A stretch of DNA of 64,000 nt from Kitasatospora albolonga (GCA_002082585.1 CP020563.1:3714001-3778000), one strand, 5' to 3'. Numbered from the stretch's first letter, positions 1-8,182 are shown. Made by a program: numbers and translations. The notes: a model not told the origin generated them from the letters alone.

Positions 1-22
1 CCCACCAGGCTCATCAGCCCCG

Positions 23-544
23 TCAGGCCCCCGTCGTCGACCCCGGGCGGACGATCATCAGCACGACGACCGTCGCCCAGAGCAGGTTGAATATCCCGGT
101 GGTCATGGCGAGCCGGGCCGCCGCCGACCGCCGCTCGGCCACCGTGAGAACGCCCGCGCCCACCCCCGTACCGCCGGAGCCCTCGCCTTCCCCTTCCCTC
201 TCTTCTTCTCCCAGCAGCTCGCGCTGGCCGGGCAGGACCATGGCCATCAGCACGGCGGCGGCGATGGTCGTCAGCACGATCGACACGAGCAGCCAGGCAT
301 CGCCCAGCACCCCCATCTGCGCCCCGGTGGCGAGGCCGAGGACGGGGACGGCGATGCCGACCACCGCGTACCCCCGGCAGAGCCTGTGCAGGAAGGCCGC
401 CGTGCGCAGGTCGTGGTCGTGCGGGCCCTCGCCACCGGGCGCGGGCGGCTTGGCGTAGCGGGGAAACATCGAGGCCGCGACCGTGACCGGCCCGACCGCG
501 AGGATCGACGCCAGAACGTGCAGCGAGAGCAGCAGCTTGGTCAC
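23..544 (-). CDS. DUF2269-like four-helix membrane protein
   Basis: Predicted 173-aa integral membrane protein with hydrophobic helices near residues 1-22, 55-75, 80-105 and 145-165 and a charged Glu/Gly-rich loop (EEEREGEGEG) between the last two. The N-terminus (TKLLLSLHVLASILAVGP) resembles DUF2269 proteins; function unknown. I prefer the GTG at 542-544 because AGAAGGGG lies about 8 nt upstream; an in-frame ATG at 587-589 would add 15 hydrophilic residues. It is divergent from the PadR gene at 647, so the 100-bp gap probably controls both. Family call is from recall, moderately sure. Confidence 0.6.
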   Translation of the reverse strand: MTKLLLSLHVLASILAVGPVTVAASMFPRYAKPPAPGGEGPHDHDLRTAAFLHRLCRGYAVVGIAVPVLGLATGAQMGVLGDAWLLVSIVLTTIAAAVLMAMVLPGQRELLGEEEREGEGEGSGGTGVGAGVLTVAERRSAAARLAMTTGIFNLLWATVVVLMIVRPGSTTGA

Positions 545-567
545 AGGGACCCCTTCTGGATTTTCTG

Positions 568-579
568 CCAATGGATTGG
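568..579. promoter_or_regulatory. CCAAT-N2-ATTGG inverted repeat upstream of DUF2269-like gene
   Basis: Perfect 5-bp arms CCAAT/ATTGG separated by GG, 24 bp upstream of the preferred GTG start of the minus-strand gene and inside the longer ATG version of it. This would fit an operator only if the GTG start is correct. No protein can be assigned. Confidence 0.3.
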
Positions 580-631
580 CTGCCAACATATAGGCCGACG
601 ACTCAGGGATAGCACGCCCGGGCCCCTTTAG

Positions 632-644
632 GTAGGCTGCCTAC
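632..644. promoter_or_regulatory. PadR autoregulatory palindrome overlapping a leaderless promoter
   Basis: GTAGGC-T-GCCTAC is a perfect 6-bp-arm palindrome ending 2 nt before the PadR ATG. It contains TAGGCT (633-638), a TANNNT -10 element 8 nt from the ATG, which is the spacing of leaderless Streptomyces transcripts. A bound repressor would cover -10 and start site. PadR proteins commonly repress their own genes; that this one does is inference. Confidence 0.5.
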
Positions 645-646
645 AC

Positions 647-994
647 ATGAGACAGGATGCGGTACGCGGACACCTGGACGGTCTCCTCCTGGCGGTGCTC
701 GAACCGGCCCCGCTGCACGGGTACGCGATCATCACCGCGGTCCAGCAGCGCAGCGGCGGTGCGCTCGAACTGCGGACCGGCACCATCTACCCGGCGCTGA
801 ACCGGCTGGAGCGGCTCGGCCTGCTGCGCAGCACCTGGGAGTCGGAGGGCCAACGCAAGCGCCGCTGTTACGCGTTGACGGAGGCGGGCGCGCGCTTCCT
901 GGCGGACGAACGCACGGCCTGGCAGGACTTCACCGCCGCGATCGGCTCGGTCCTCAACCCGGTCGCCCCGCACCCGCACGGGCAGGGCGCATGA
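647..994 (+). CDS. PadR-family winged-helix transcriptional regulator
   Basis: 115-aa PadR regulator. The N-terminal winged helix is clear: GHLDGLLLAVLEPAPLHGYAI, then the family signature GTIYPALNRLERLGLL, then the wing with KRRCYALTEAGARFL. It lacks the long C-terminal dimerisation coil of PadR-s1, so it is a short subfamily-2 type. Its stop overlaps the ATG of the next gene (ATGA at 991-994), indicating translational coupling. PadR with a HAAS/permease-prefix membrane protein is a recurring pair, with the regulator normally repressing its own operon. The ligand cannot be read from sequence. Confidence 0.9.
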   Translation: MRQDAVRGHLDGLLLAVLEPAPLHGYAIITAVQQRSGGALELRTGTIYPALNRLERLGLLRSTWESEGQRKRRCYALTEAGARFLADERTAWQDFTAAIGSVLNPVAPHPHGQGA

Positions 995-1770
995 CGACGG
1001 GCAGCCTTCCGCACGAGGGCCGTGCCGGTGGTGACGGCCGTGGCGGCGCCCCTCTCCATGAGCGGGACGGCGGCCGTGACGGCGGAGATGCCGGTGCCCG
1101 TGGCAGTGACCCCGTGGAGGAGTACATCAGCGAGCTGGACGCCCTCCTGCGCGGACCCGCCCGGGCGAAGTCCCGCCTGATCGAGGAGGCCCGCGACGGG
1201 CTCACGGAGACCGTGGCGGCCCACACGCGCGCAGGCGAGCCGTACGAGCGGGCGGTCCGGCGGGCGGTGGCGGAGTTCGGCTCGGCCCGGGAGCTGGCCG
1301 AGAGCTTCCAGCGCGAACTGACCATCGCCCAGGCCCGGCACACCGCCCGCGCCGTCGCCCTCAGCGCCCCCTTCCTGCTCGCGTGCTGGTTCCTGGTGCA
1401 GCAACTCGGCGGTCCGCAGGACGCGGCGGTGCCCCGCACCGCGCACCTGCTCGCGACCAACCTGGCCACGGTCGCCGGTGCGGCGGTCCTCCTGGCCGCG
1501 GCCACCCTGGCCGCCACCGGCACCCTGGCCCGGCACCTCCCCGTCCCGCACCGGCTGCCCCTCACCGTCGCCTGGACCGGCACCACCGCGAGCGTCTCCA
1601 TGGCCGTGGCCACCCTGGCCCTCGCCACCGCGTCGGTCCTCGCCGAGAACTGGCCCCTGACAGCGGCCGCCTGCGCGCTGGCCGCCGCCTCCCACGCCCT
1701 CGTCGCCGGCTCGGCCCGCGCCTGCCGCCGCTGTGCACGACTGCCGTCGGGAGAGCCCGTCACCCTGTAG
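991..1770 (+). CDS. HAAS/permease-prefix-domain membrane protein, PadR partner
   Basis: 259-aa protein. Residues about 45-115 (EEYISELDALLRGPARAKSRLIEEARDGLTE and ERAVRRAVAEFGSARELAESF) match the helical HAAS/'permease prefix' domain found beside PadR regulators. Five or six hydrophobic helices follow (from LSAPFLLACWFLVQQL to AAACALAAASHALVAGS). The first 40 residues are Gly/Arg/Asp-rich and disordered. The start overlaps the PadR stop by 4 nt. Role is inferred: membrane partner or target of the PadR switch, possibly envelope stress sensing. No enzymatic motif is visible. Confidence 0.75.
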   Translation: MTTGSLPHEGRAGGDGRGGAPLHERDGGRDGGDAGARGSDPVEEYISELDALLRGPARAKSRLIEEARDGLTETVAAHTRAGEPYERAVRRAVAEFGSARELAESFQRELTIAQARHTARAVALSAPFLLACWFLVQQLGGPQDAAVPRTAHLLATNLATVAGAAVLLAAATLAATGTLARHLPVPHRLPLTVAWTGTTASVSMAVATLALATASVLAENWPLTAAACALAAASHALVAGSARACRRCARLPSGEPVTL

Positions 1771-1827
1771 GGCCCGCAACCGGGGCGGGGCCGACCGGCC
1801 CGTCGCGCGTGTCCCCGTAACAACGAC

Positions 1828-1942
1828 GATCAGCCGGGCCCCCAACCGTAAGGATTCGGGGGATCAGCCGGGCCGCGCAACGGCGAGCACCGGGAGATCA
1901 GCCAGGCCCCGCAGCGGCGAGCACCGGGAGATCAGCCGGTCG
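1828..1942. repeat. 34-bp tandem repeat, about 3.3 copies
   Basis: GATCAGCC begins at 1828, 1862, 1896 and 1930, exactly 34 bp apart. Units two and three are nearly identical (CGGCGAGCACCGGGA shared); the fourth runs into the 3' end of the aldo-keto reductase, whose stop codon lies inside it. The remaining gap 1771-1827 holds nothing recognisable. Looks like a minisatellite grown from the gene's tail. Confidence 0.85.
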
Positions 1943-2927
1943 TGGCGCTCCGGTGCAGGCCGTCCAGGAGCGTCAGCTCGTCCTCGGAGAGCCGCCGGGC
2001 TCCGGCGGCCACGTTGGCGGCGAGATGGCCGAGGTCGCCGGTGCCGGGGATGGCCAGCACATGCGGACCCTGGTGCAGGGCCCACGCCAGCCGGATCTGC
2101 GCCGGGCTCGCCCCGTGGGCCTCCGCGACGGCCAGCACCTCGGCGGGCTCGGCCGCCGTCGCGCCGGCCTCCGCACCGGCCGCGGCTATCGCGTAGAACG
2201 GCACGAACGCGATCCCCTGCTCCCCGCACTCCCGCACGAACGCGTCGTCCTCGGGCCGCACCCCGATCCCGTACCGGTTCTGCACGCAGACCACCGGGGC
2301 GATGGCCCGGGCCTCGGCGAGGTGGGCGGGGGTGACGTTGGAGAGGCCCAGATGGCGGATGAGCCCGGCCTCACGCAGGTCGGCCAGAGCACCGAAGCGC
2401 TCGGCTATCGACTCCGTACCGACGACCCTCAGGTTCACCACGTCGAGGTGGTCGCGGCCGAGCTGGCGCAGGTTCTCCTCGACCTGGGCGCGCAGTGCGG
2501 AGGGCGTGCGGGCGTGCTCCGCCCACTCCCCCGCCCGGTCCCGGGCCGGGCCGACCTTGGTGGTGATCACGAGGTCGTCCGCGTACGGAGCGAGGGCGCT
2601 GTTGATCAGCTCGTTGGCGGAGCGCAGCGGGGAGAAGTAGAAGGCCGCCGTGTCGATGTGGTTCACGCCCAGCTCGACGGCCCGGCGCAGCACGGCCAGG
2701 GCGGCGGCGCGGTCGCGGGAGACGGCATCGGCCACGAGCGCGGGGCCGGTCTGCGGCAGCCGCATCGTGCCGAAGCCGATGCGGTTGACCGGCAGATCGC
2801 CCAGGGTCCAGCGGCCGGACACGGCCGCGGTGATGGTGCCGGTGCCGGTGGTGCTGTCGGTGCCGGTTCCAGTGGTGTCGGTGCGGGTGGTGCTCGCGGG
2901 ACTTTCGGAGGTCGTGGCGGAAGTCAT
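1932..2927 (-). CDS. Aldo-keto reductase family protein
   Basis: 331-aa (alpha/beta)8 oxidoreductase, NADPH-dependent by family. Visible: LPVNRIGFGTMRLPQTG at the first strand, catalytic Asp and Tyr in GVNHIDTAAFYFSP, Lys in DLVITTKVG, and LGLSNV. The segment that normally supplies the fourth tetrad residue (His in a D-x-x-x-x-H strand) reads DVVNLRVVG, so the His is replaced; this variation occurs in some actinobacterial AKRs. A 35-residue Thr/Ser/Gly tail (TTGTGTDSTTGTGT) precedes the barrel and is repetitive at DNA level. Start is the ATG at 2925-2927. Substrate unknown. Confidence 0.85.
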   Translation of the reverse strand: MTSATTSESPASTTRTDTTGTGTDSTTGTGTITAAVSGRWTLGDLPVNRIGFGTMRLPQTGPALVADAVSRDRAAALAVLRRAVELGVNHIDTAAFYFSPLRSANELINSALAPYADDLVITTKVGPARDRAGEWAEHARTPSALRAQVEENLRQLGRDHLDVVNLRVVGTESIAERFGALADLREAGLIRHLGLSNVTPAHLAEARAIAPVVCVQNRYGIGVRPEDDAFVRECGEQGIAFVPFYAIAAAGAEAGATAAEPAEVLAVAEAHGASPAQIRLAWALHQGPHVLAIPGTGDLGHLAANVAAGARRLSEDELTLLDGLHRSATTG

Positions 2928-3052
2928 GTACGAATGATCTCCGCCCAACGACCCCCCGGACCATGGGGTTTCCCCGCCGATTCCCTCTGACGCGCGCCGG
3001 CCCCCGAGGCTGCGGGCCTCCTGGGGGCCGGGTCCTGGGGGCAGCCCCCGGG

Positions 3053-3997
3053 TCACTCCGTCGCGGCGAGCGGACCGTACGCGTCCGGGCGGCGGGTGGT
3101 CAGGAACGGGAACAGCTCCAGCCAGTCGCGGCGGGCGTCCAGATCGAGGTCCGCGACCAGGACGGCGGGCTCGTCGCGCGGGGCCTGGGCGAGGACACGG
3201 CCGTACGGGTCGACGATGAAGGAACTGCCGTAGAAGGTGAGGCCGTTCTCGGCACCGATGCGGTTCGGGACCACCATGAAGGTGGCGTTGGCGATGGCGT
3301 TGCCGGTGATCACCTTCTGCCAGAGCGGCTGGGAGTCGAAGCCGGGGAAGCCGGGCTCGGAGCCGATGGCGGTCGGGTAGACGAGGACGTCGGCCCCGGC
3401 GAGCGAGTAGGCGCGGGCCAGCTCGGGGAACCACTGGTCCCAGCAGGTCGGCAGGCCGAACCGGGCCTCGTCCACCGTGACCAGCGGGAACGCGTCGTCG
3501 CCCGCCGGACCGGCCCGGAACCAGTCGTCCTCGTAGTACCCCTCCGTGACCGGGATGTGGGTCTTGCGGGTGCGCTGGGCGAGGGTGCCGTCGGGGGCGA
3601 CGAGGATCGCGGTGTTGTAGCCGAGGCCGTCGTCCTCGCCGCCGGGCGCGGGGGCCTTCTCGTACAGGGAGGCGTGGACGTACACGCCGTGCTCGCGGGC
3701 GGCCTCGGCGGCGAACGTGAAGGTGGGGCCGGTCAGCAGTTCCTCCGGCTCGGCCGGGGCGGGGTGGTCGGCGCGGCGGACGACGGCGAAGTACGGCGAG
3801 AGCGTGAGCTCCTGGAGACAGACCACCCGCGCCCCTTCGGCGGCGGCGAGGCGGATGCCCTCCAGCAGGGCGGCGCGGTGCTCGGCGGGATCGCGGTGCC
3901 ACCGCTGCTGGACGGCCGCGACGCGCAGGGGGGCGCGCTCGGCGGGGCGGGTCCGGGTGGGGGAGGCGGGCGGGTTGTACGCGGTGATCAGACGCAT
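3053..3997 (-). CDS. Carbon-nitrogen hydrolase, N-carbamoylputrescine amidase-like
   Basis: 314-aa nitrilase-superfamily amidase. The catalytic triad is readable: Glu63 in CLQELTLSPYF, Lys145 in RKTHIP, and nucleophile Cys185 in GLPTCWDQWFPE. CWDQWFPE plus LVYPTAIGSEPG is characteristic of AguB-type N-carbamoylputrescine amidases, which release putrescine, CO2 and ammonia in the agmatine route. No agmatine deiminase gene is adjacent, so the physiological substrate is inferred. It is divergent from a LacI regulator, with twin operators in between, so induction by the substrate or a sugar-like ligand is likely. ATG at 3995-3997 chosen; an upstream in-frame extension is low complexity. Confidence 0.85.
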   Translation of the reverse strand: MRLITAYNPPASPTRTRPAERAPLRVAAVQQRWHRDPAEHRAALLEGIRLAAAEGARVVCLQELTLSPYFAVVRRADHPAPAEPEELLTGPTFTFAAEAAREHGVYVHASLYEKAPAPGGEDDGLGYNTAILVAPDGTLAQRTRKTHIPVTEGYYEDDWFRAGPAGDDAFPLVTVDEARFGLPTCWDQWFPELARAYSLAGADVLVYPTAIGSEPGFPGFDSQPLWQKVITGNAIANATFMVVPNRIGAENGLTFYGSSFIVDPYGRVLAQAPRDEPAVLVADLDLDARRDWLELFPFLTTRRPDAYGPLAATE

Positions 3998-4060
3998 GAC
4001 CAGTTCCAGGGGGCGGGGTGTGGGGCGGAGGAGGGGTGGTGGCTGAGGCCGAGAACGGGA

Positions 4061-4113
4061 GTGCCGGAACGTTCCGGCACGTCCGAATCTAACTCTGCCG
4101 GAACGTTCCGGCA
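4061..4113. promoter_or_regulatory. Twin perfect palindromic LacI-type operators
   Basis: Two copies of TGCCGGAACGTTCCGGCA: 4061-4080 is a perfect 20-bp palindrome with flanking G/C, 4096-4113 a perfect 18-bp one. Centres are 34 bp apart. Both have the central CG typical of LacI/GalR sites. Reading leftward, AATCTA at 4086-4091 gives a -10 TAGATT whose start site would fall in the first operator, controlling the amidase; the second operator sits upstream of the LacI gene's own -10. Confidence 0.9.
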
Positions 4114-4141
4114 ACCCCCCGGCCCGCGCCTCCCCGAACGT

Positions 4142-4147
4142 CTAGAC
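4142..4147 (+). promoter_or_regulatory. Leaderless -10 element of the LacI gene
   Basis: TAGACT fits TANNNT and lies 9 nt before the GTG start at 4157, leaving no room for a ribosome-binding site. The 18-bp operator at 4096-4113 ends 28 bp upstream, near the -35 position, compatible with autoregulation. Confidence 0.5.
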
Positions 4148-4156
4148 TTCACCCCC

Positions 4157-5359
4157 GTGACCCCCCGGACCGTGACCCTGCTCGACGTAGCCCGCGCCGC
4201 CGGGGTCTCCAAGAGCACCGCGTCCGACGCCCTCCAGGGCTCGGGGCGCGTCGCGGAGGCCACCCGGGACCGGGTCCGCGCGGTGGCGGAGGAGCTCGGC
4301 TACCGGCCCAACAGCGCGGCCCGGCGGCTGCGCCGCTCCAGCACCGGAGCCATCGGGCTGCACCTGCCGCAGACCGCGACCCGGCTGGACTACTACATGA
4401 ACCTCGCCTTCGGGGCCGTCGCACGCGCCCAGGAGGAGGGTTTCGACGTCATGCTGCTGGCCCCGGCGAGCCTCCCGGGCGCTTCGGGCCCCGGCCGCGC
4501 GGGCACATCGGGCGGCGCGGGCGCTTCGAGCGCCTCGGGCGGTACGAGCGGGCCGGTCGCCTCGCGGGTCGACGGGCTGCTCGTGATCGACCCCGAGGTG
4601 GGCGACAGCGCCGTACCGGGGCTGCTGGACGCGGGCGTTCCGGTCGTGACCGGCGAGCGCTACCTCGGCCCCGCCGCCGCCCCCAGCGGTGCCGTGATCT
4701 GCGACAACGCCGCCTCGCTGACCGCGCTCCTGGACCATGTGACCGAACGCGGCGCCCGCCGCCCCGCCGTCCTCGCCCCCGCGGGCACCTCCGCCTGGGC
4801 CACCGCCCTGCGCGCCACGGCAGCCTCCTGGGGCCGGGCCCGCGGGGTGGACGTGACCCTGCGCACCGTGCCGTTCGCCGCGACGCCGGGCGAGGCGGAG
4901 GAGACCACGCTGGCCCTGCTGCGCAGTGACCCGGCGGTGGACGCGGTGATCTGCGCCCCGGACGGCGCGGCCCCGGGCGTCCTGCGGGCGGCGGCCACGC
5001 TGGGCCGCACGGTCGGCCCAGCTCGTACGGTCGGCACCACGGCCGTCACGAACACCACGGGCCCCACGGACACCACGGCCGTCACAGACACCACAGCCGC
5101 CACAGCCCGTACGACCGGCGCCCCCGCACCCCGCACCACCACCACCGCCGCCCCCCTCCTCGTAGCCTCCTGCGTGGACGGCGCCGCCACCCGCACCGCC
5201 GGGCCGCCCGTGACGGCGGTGGACCTGCGCCCGGCCGCGTACGGGCGCGCCTGCGCCGAGCTGCTCTGCGACATCCTCGCGGGCCGCACCGCCCCCGACA
5301 CCGTCCGTCGCCACGCCTGGGCGCTGGAGACCAGGGCCTCCACCGCACCGACCGCCTGA
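4157..5359 (+). CDS. LacI-family transcriptional repressor
   Basis: 400-aa LacI/GalR regulator. The HTH is at residues 6-30 (VTLLDVARAAGVSKSTASDA), followed by the hinge GYRPNSAARRLRRSSTGAIGLHLP and a periplasmic-binding-like sensor. Two low-complexity insertions interrupt the sensor: a Gly/Ser/Ala stretch near residue 115-140 and a Thr/Ala-rich stretch around residues 290-335 (NTTGPTDTTAVTDTTAATA) encoded by degenerate DNA repeats, making it about 60 residues longer than usual. GTG at 4157 puts the HTH at the extreme N-terminus. It most likely controls the divergent amidase gene and itself. Confidence 0.9.
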   Translation: MTPRTVTLLDVARAAGVSKSTASDALQGSGRVAEATRDRVRAVAEELGYRPNSAARRLRRSSTGAIGLHLPQTATRLDYYMNLAFGAVARAQEEGFDVMLLAPASLPGASGPGRAGTSGGAGASSASGGTSGPVASRVDGLLVIDPEVGDSAVPGLLDAGVPVVTGERYLGPAAAPSGAVICDNAASLTALLDHVTERGARRPAVLAPAGTSAWATALRATAASWGRARGVDVTLRTVPFAATPGEAEETTLALLRSDPAVDAVICAPDGAAPGVLRAAATLGRTVGPARTVGTTAVTNTTGPTDTTAVTDTTAATARTTGAPAPRTTTTAAPLLVASCVDGAATRTAGPPVTAVDLRPAAYGRACAELLCDILAGRTAPDTVRRHAWALETRASTAPTA

Positions 5360-5542
5360 CACTCCCCGAGATGCCGCCCCGTCGGGCCCGCTCCCCGGGC
5401 ACCGTCGGGCAACTCCTCGGACACCCTGGGCCCCATTGTGGCGGGAATGCGCAAGGCATATTCTTCCAGGCGTATCAAAATCTGAACACGGTATCGCCCG
5501 CCCGAAGAACCGACAAATAAACGGAATCCTCAGGGAGTGTGT

Positions 5543-6796
5543 ATGTCCACAGCACACCAGGCGCCAGACATCCTGTCACCCGATTTCGAGGCGAATCCCT
5601 ATCCGGCGTACCGCCTGATGCGCGCCACATCACCCCTCCTGTGGCACGAGGCCACCAAGAGCTATGTGATCTCGCGCTACGAAGATGTCGAGCGCGTCTT
5701 CAAGGACAAGAACGGCGAGTTCACCACCGAGAACTACGACTGGCAGATCGAGCCCGTCCACGGACGGACGATCCTCCAGCTCAGCGGGCGTGAGCACGCC
5801 GTACGCCGGGCCCTGGTCGCCCCCGCCTTCCGCGGCAGCGACCTGCGGGAGAAGTTCCTCCCCGTCATCGAACGGAATTCACGCGAGCTGATCGACGGGT
5901 TCCGCGCCACCGGCTCCGTCGACCTGGTCACCGACTACGCAAGCCGTTTCCCGGTCAATGTGATCGCGGACATGCTGGGTCTGGCCACATCCGACTACGA
6001 TCGATTCCATGGCTGGTACACGACCGTCATCGCCTTTCTCGGCAATTTGTCGGGCGATCCGGAGGTCACCCGGGCCGGTGAACGGACGCGCGTCGAGTTT
6101 GCCGCTTACATGCTGCCGATCATCCAGGAACGGCGGAAGAACCCGGGCGACGACCTGCTGTCCACGTTATGCACCGCCGAGATCGACGGTGTGCGGATGA
6201 GCGACGAGGACATCAAGGCGTTCTGCAGCCTGTTGCTCGCCGCAGGTGGCGAGACCACCGACAAGGCGATCGCCAGCATCTTCGCCAACCTGCTGCTCCA
6301 CCCCGAACAACTGGAGGCGGTCCGCGCCGACCGCACGCTGATCCCCCGGGCCTTCGCCGAGACCCTGCGCTACACCCCGCCGGTCCACATGATCATGCGG
6401 CAGGCGGCGACGGACGTGGAGCTCAGCGGCGGCACCGTACCGGCGGGGGCCACCGTCACCTGCCTGATCGGCGCCGCCAACCGCGACGAGAACCGCTACC
6501 GCGACCCCGACTCCTTCGACATCTTCCGCACCGACCTGACCACCACGACCGCCTTCTCGGCGGCGGCCGACCATCTCGCCTTCGCACTCGGCCGCCACTT
6601 CTGCGTCGGAGCCCTGCTGGCCAAGGCCGAGGTCGAGATCGGTGTCGGCCACCTGCTCGATGCCATGCCCGGCCTGCGGGTGGCCGACGGCTTCGACCCG
6701 GTCGAGCACGGCGTCTTCACCCGGGGACCGCAGACCCTGCCGCTCCGCTTCACCCCCGTGCCCCCCGCGTCCCCCACATCCGGCGCGTCCGACTGA
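5543..6796 (+). CDS. Cytochrome P450 with complete catalytic motifs
   Basis: 417-aa bacterial class I P450. Seen: I-helix LLAAGGETTDKAI, K-helix E273-T-L-R276, and heme ligand Cys354 in FALGRHFCVGALLAK. ATG at 5543 is preceded by AGGGAG 6 nt upstream, better than the in-frame ATG 2 codons earlier. No ferredoxin or reductase gene is adjacent. It converges on the conservon-linked P450 across a strong hairpin. P450 pairs next to conservons are common in Streptomyces; whether these two are functionally paired is inference. Substrate unknown. The 183-bp gap upstream (5360-5542) is AT-richer toward the start and probably holds its promoter. Confidence 0.92.
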   Translation: MSTAHQAPDILSPDFEANPYPAYRLMRATSPLLWHEATKSYVISRYEDVERVFKDKNGEFTTENYDWQIEPVHGRTILQLSGREHAVRRALVAPAFRGSDLREKFLPVIERNSRELIDGFRATGSVDLVTDYASRFPVNVIADMLGLATSDYDRFHGWYTTVIAFLGNLSGDPEVTRAGERTRVEFAAYMLPIIQERRKNPGDDLLSTLCTAEIDGVRMSDEDIKAFCSLLLAAGGETTDKAIASIFANLLLHPEQLEAVRADRTLIPRAFAETLRYTPPVHMIMRQAATDVELSGGTVPAGATVTCLIGAANRDENRYRDPDSFDIFRTDLTTTTAFSAAADHLAFALGRHFCVGALLAKAEVEIGVGHLLDAMPGLRVADGFDPVEHGVFTRGPQTLPLRFTPVPPASPTSGASD

Positions 6797-6808
6797 TCGC
6801 GGTGCCGT

Positions 6809-6865
6809 CGTGCCGTCGGCGGGTGCACCGGAGGCCGAGCCTCCCCACCACCCGCCGACGGCACG
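6809..6865. terminator. Bidirectional terminator between convergent P450 genes
   Basis: Perfect 17-bp arms (6809-6825 and 6849-6865, core GTGCCGTCGGCGGGTG) around a 23-nt loop. A third copy of the right arm, CACCCGCCGACGGC, follows at 6873-6886, just before the next gene's stop, so alternative pairing is possible. No U tract, as usual for Streptomyces. Confidence 0.8.
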
Positions 6866-6886
6866 ATGGCACCACCCGCCGACGGC

Positions 6887-8182
6887 CTACTGCACCACCG
6901 GGCTGAAGCGGACCGGCAGCTCCGCCAGCCCGCGCATCCAGACCGAGGGGCGCCAGGTCAGCTCCGACGGCTCGACCGCCAGCATCACGTCCGGCATGTG
7001 CTCCAGCAGCGTCTCCACCGCCGTACGCGCCATCACGTCCGCCAGCAGCGGAGCCGGGTAGGGGCAGCGGTGTTCGCCGCTGCTGAACGACAGGTGCGCG
7101 GCGTTCTCGGCACCGACGTACGCGTCCGGCCAGAGCAGCGGGTCGGTGTTGGCCGCCGCGAGCCCCAGGACGAGGCAGTCACCGGCCCGGATGTGCCGGC
7201 CGCCGAGCTGGGTGTCCCGTACGGCCCAGCGTCCGATGAAGTTCTGGGTCGGGGTGTCCAGCCACAGCACCTCGTTGAGCGCCTCGCCCACGCTGAGCCT
7301 GCCGCCCGAGACGTTCACCGCGAACCGTTCGTCCGTCAGCAGCAGCCGCAGCGTGTTGCAGATCCAGTTCGCGGTGGGCTGCTGCGCGGCGGCGATCACC
7401 GAGATCAGGTCCTGGACGATCTCCTCGTCCGTGAGGCCCGCCCCGTGCGTCACCATGCGGGAGGTGACGTCGGGTCCGGGTGCCGCCCGCTTGTCCTTGA
7501 CGAGCTGCCGCAGCCGGTCGCCCACGCGCACGTACGCGGCCACCGGGTCCTCGCCCTCCTCGGCGTCGAGGGAGGTGCGCAGATCGTCCACCAGCCGCCG
7601 GGTGTCCTCGCCCTTCACCGGCATTCCGCACATCTGGACCACGGCCCGCATCGGCAGGAGGTGGACGTAACTGCTCATCAGCTCCGTCCGGCCGCTCCCC
7701 GCGAACTCCGCGATGAGCTGACGGGCGATCACCTGGCAGTCGCGCGCCAGCTCGAACTGGTCCACGCCCTCCAGCGCCTCGGTGATCACCCCGGCCCTCC
7801 GCCGGTGCTCGTCGCCCTCCGTGAAGAGCACCGAGGGCTGGTGGCCGACGAACGGCAGCAGCGGCCAGTCCGGCGGGATGGCGTCCCACTGGTTCCAGCG
7901 GCGGGAGTCCCGGGCGAACAGCTCGTCGTGCCCGGTGACGTACGACACCTCGGCGTACCCGAGCACCAGCCAGGCCGGAACGTCCCCGTCCAGCAGTACG
8001 GGGGCCACCGCGCCGTGCTCGGCGCGCAGGGAGCGGTACAGCTCCATGGGCGTCTGCTGGTACGTCATCCCGGACAGCCGCACCGCCGTCGCCGCCGCAC
8101 CGGAGCGGACAGGGCAGCCAGAGGGGGCCGAGGGGGCCGGGGAAGCCGAGGGCGACTCGTAGGAAGGGCCGACGGTGCTCAC
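6887..8182 (-). CDS. Conservon-associated CYP157-like P450 lacking E-x-x-R
   Basis: 431-aa P450-fold protein. The heme-ligand loop FSSGEHRCPYPAP is intact (Cys about 373), but the K-helix reads N-E304-V-L-W307, so the otherwise invariant Arg of E-x-x-R is Trp. CYP157 enzymes of Streptomyces conservons are known for E-x-x-W, so family and context agree. The I-helix also departs from the usual A/G-G-x-E/D-T (VIAAAQQPTANWI). GTG start at 8180-8182 overlaps the CvnD stop (GTGA), giving five coupled genes. The first 35 residues are Ser/Pro-rich. Whether it oxidises a substrate or only binds heme or ligand for the conservon is open. Confidence 0.9.
   Translation of the reverse strand: MSTVGPSYESPSASPAPSAPSGCPVRSGAAATAVRLSGMTYQQTPMELYRSLRAEHGAVAPVLLDGDVPAWLVLGYAEVSYVTGHDELFARDSRRWNQWDAIPPDWPLLPFVGHQPSVLFTEGDEHRRRAGVITEALEGVDQFELARDCQVIARQLIAEFAGSGRTELMSSYVHLLPMRAVVQMCGMPVKGEDTRRLVDDLRTSLDAEEGEDPVAAYVRVGDRLRQLVKDKRAAPGPDVTSRMVTHGAGLTDEEIVQDLISVIAAAQQPTANWICNTLRLLLTDERFAVNVSGGRLSVGEALNEVLWLDTPTQNFIGRWAVRDTQLGGRHIRAGDCLVLGLAAANTDPLLWPDAYVGAENAAHLSFSSGEHRCPYPAPLLADVMARTAVETLLEHMPDVMLAVEPSELTWRPSVWMRGLAELPVRFSPVVQ

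Noticed and set aside
2963..4156. N-terminal extension of the LacI gene across the amidase
   Set aside because: The extension is antisense to the amidase and passes through both operators; HTH belongs at the N-terminus.
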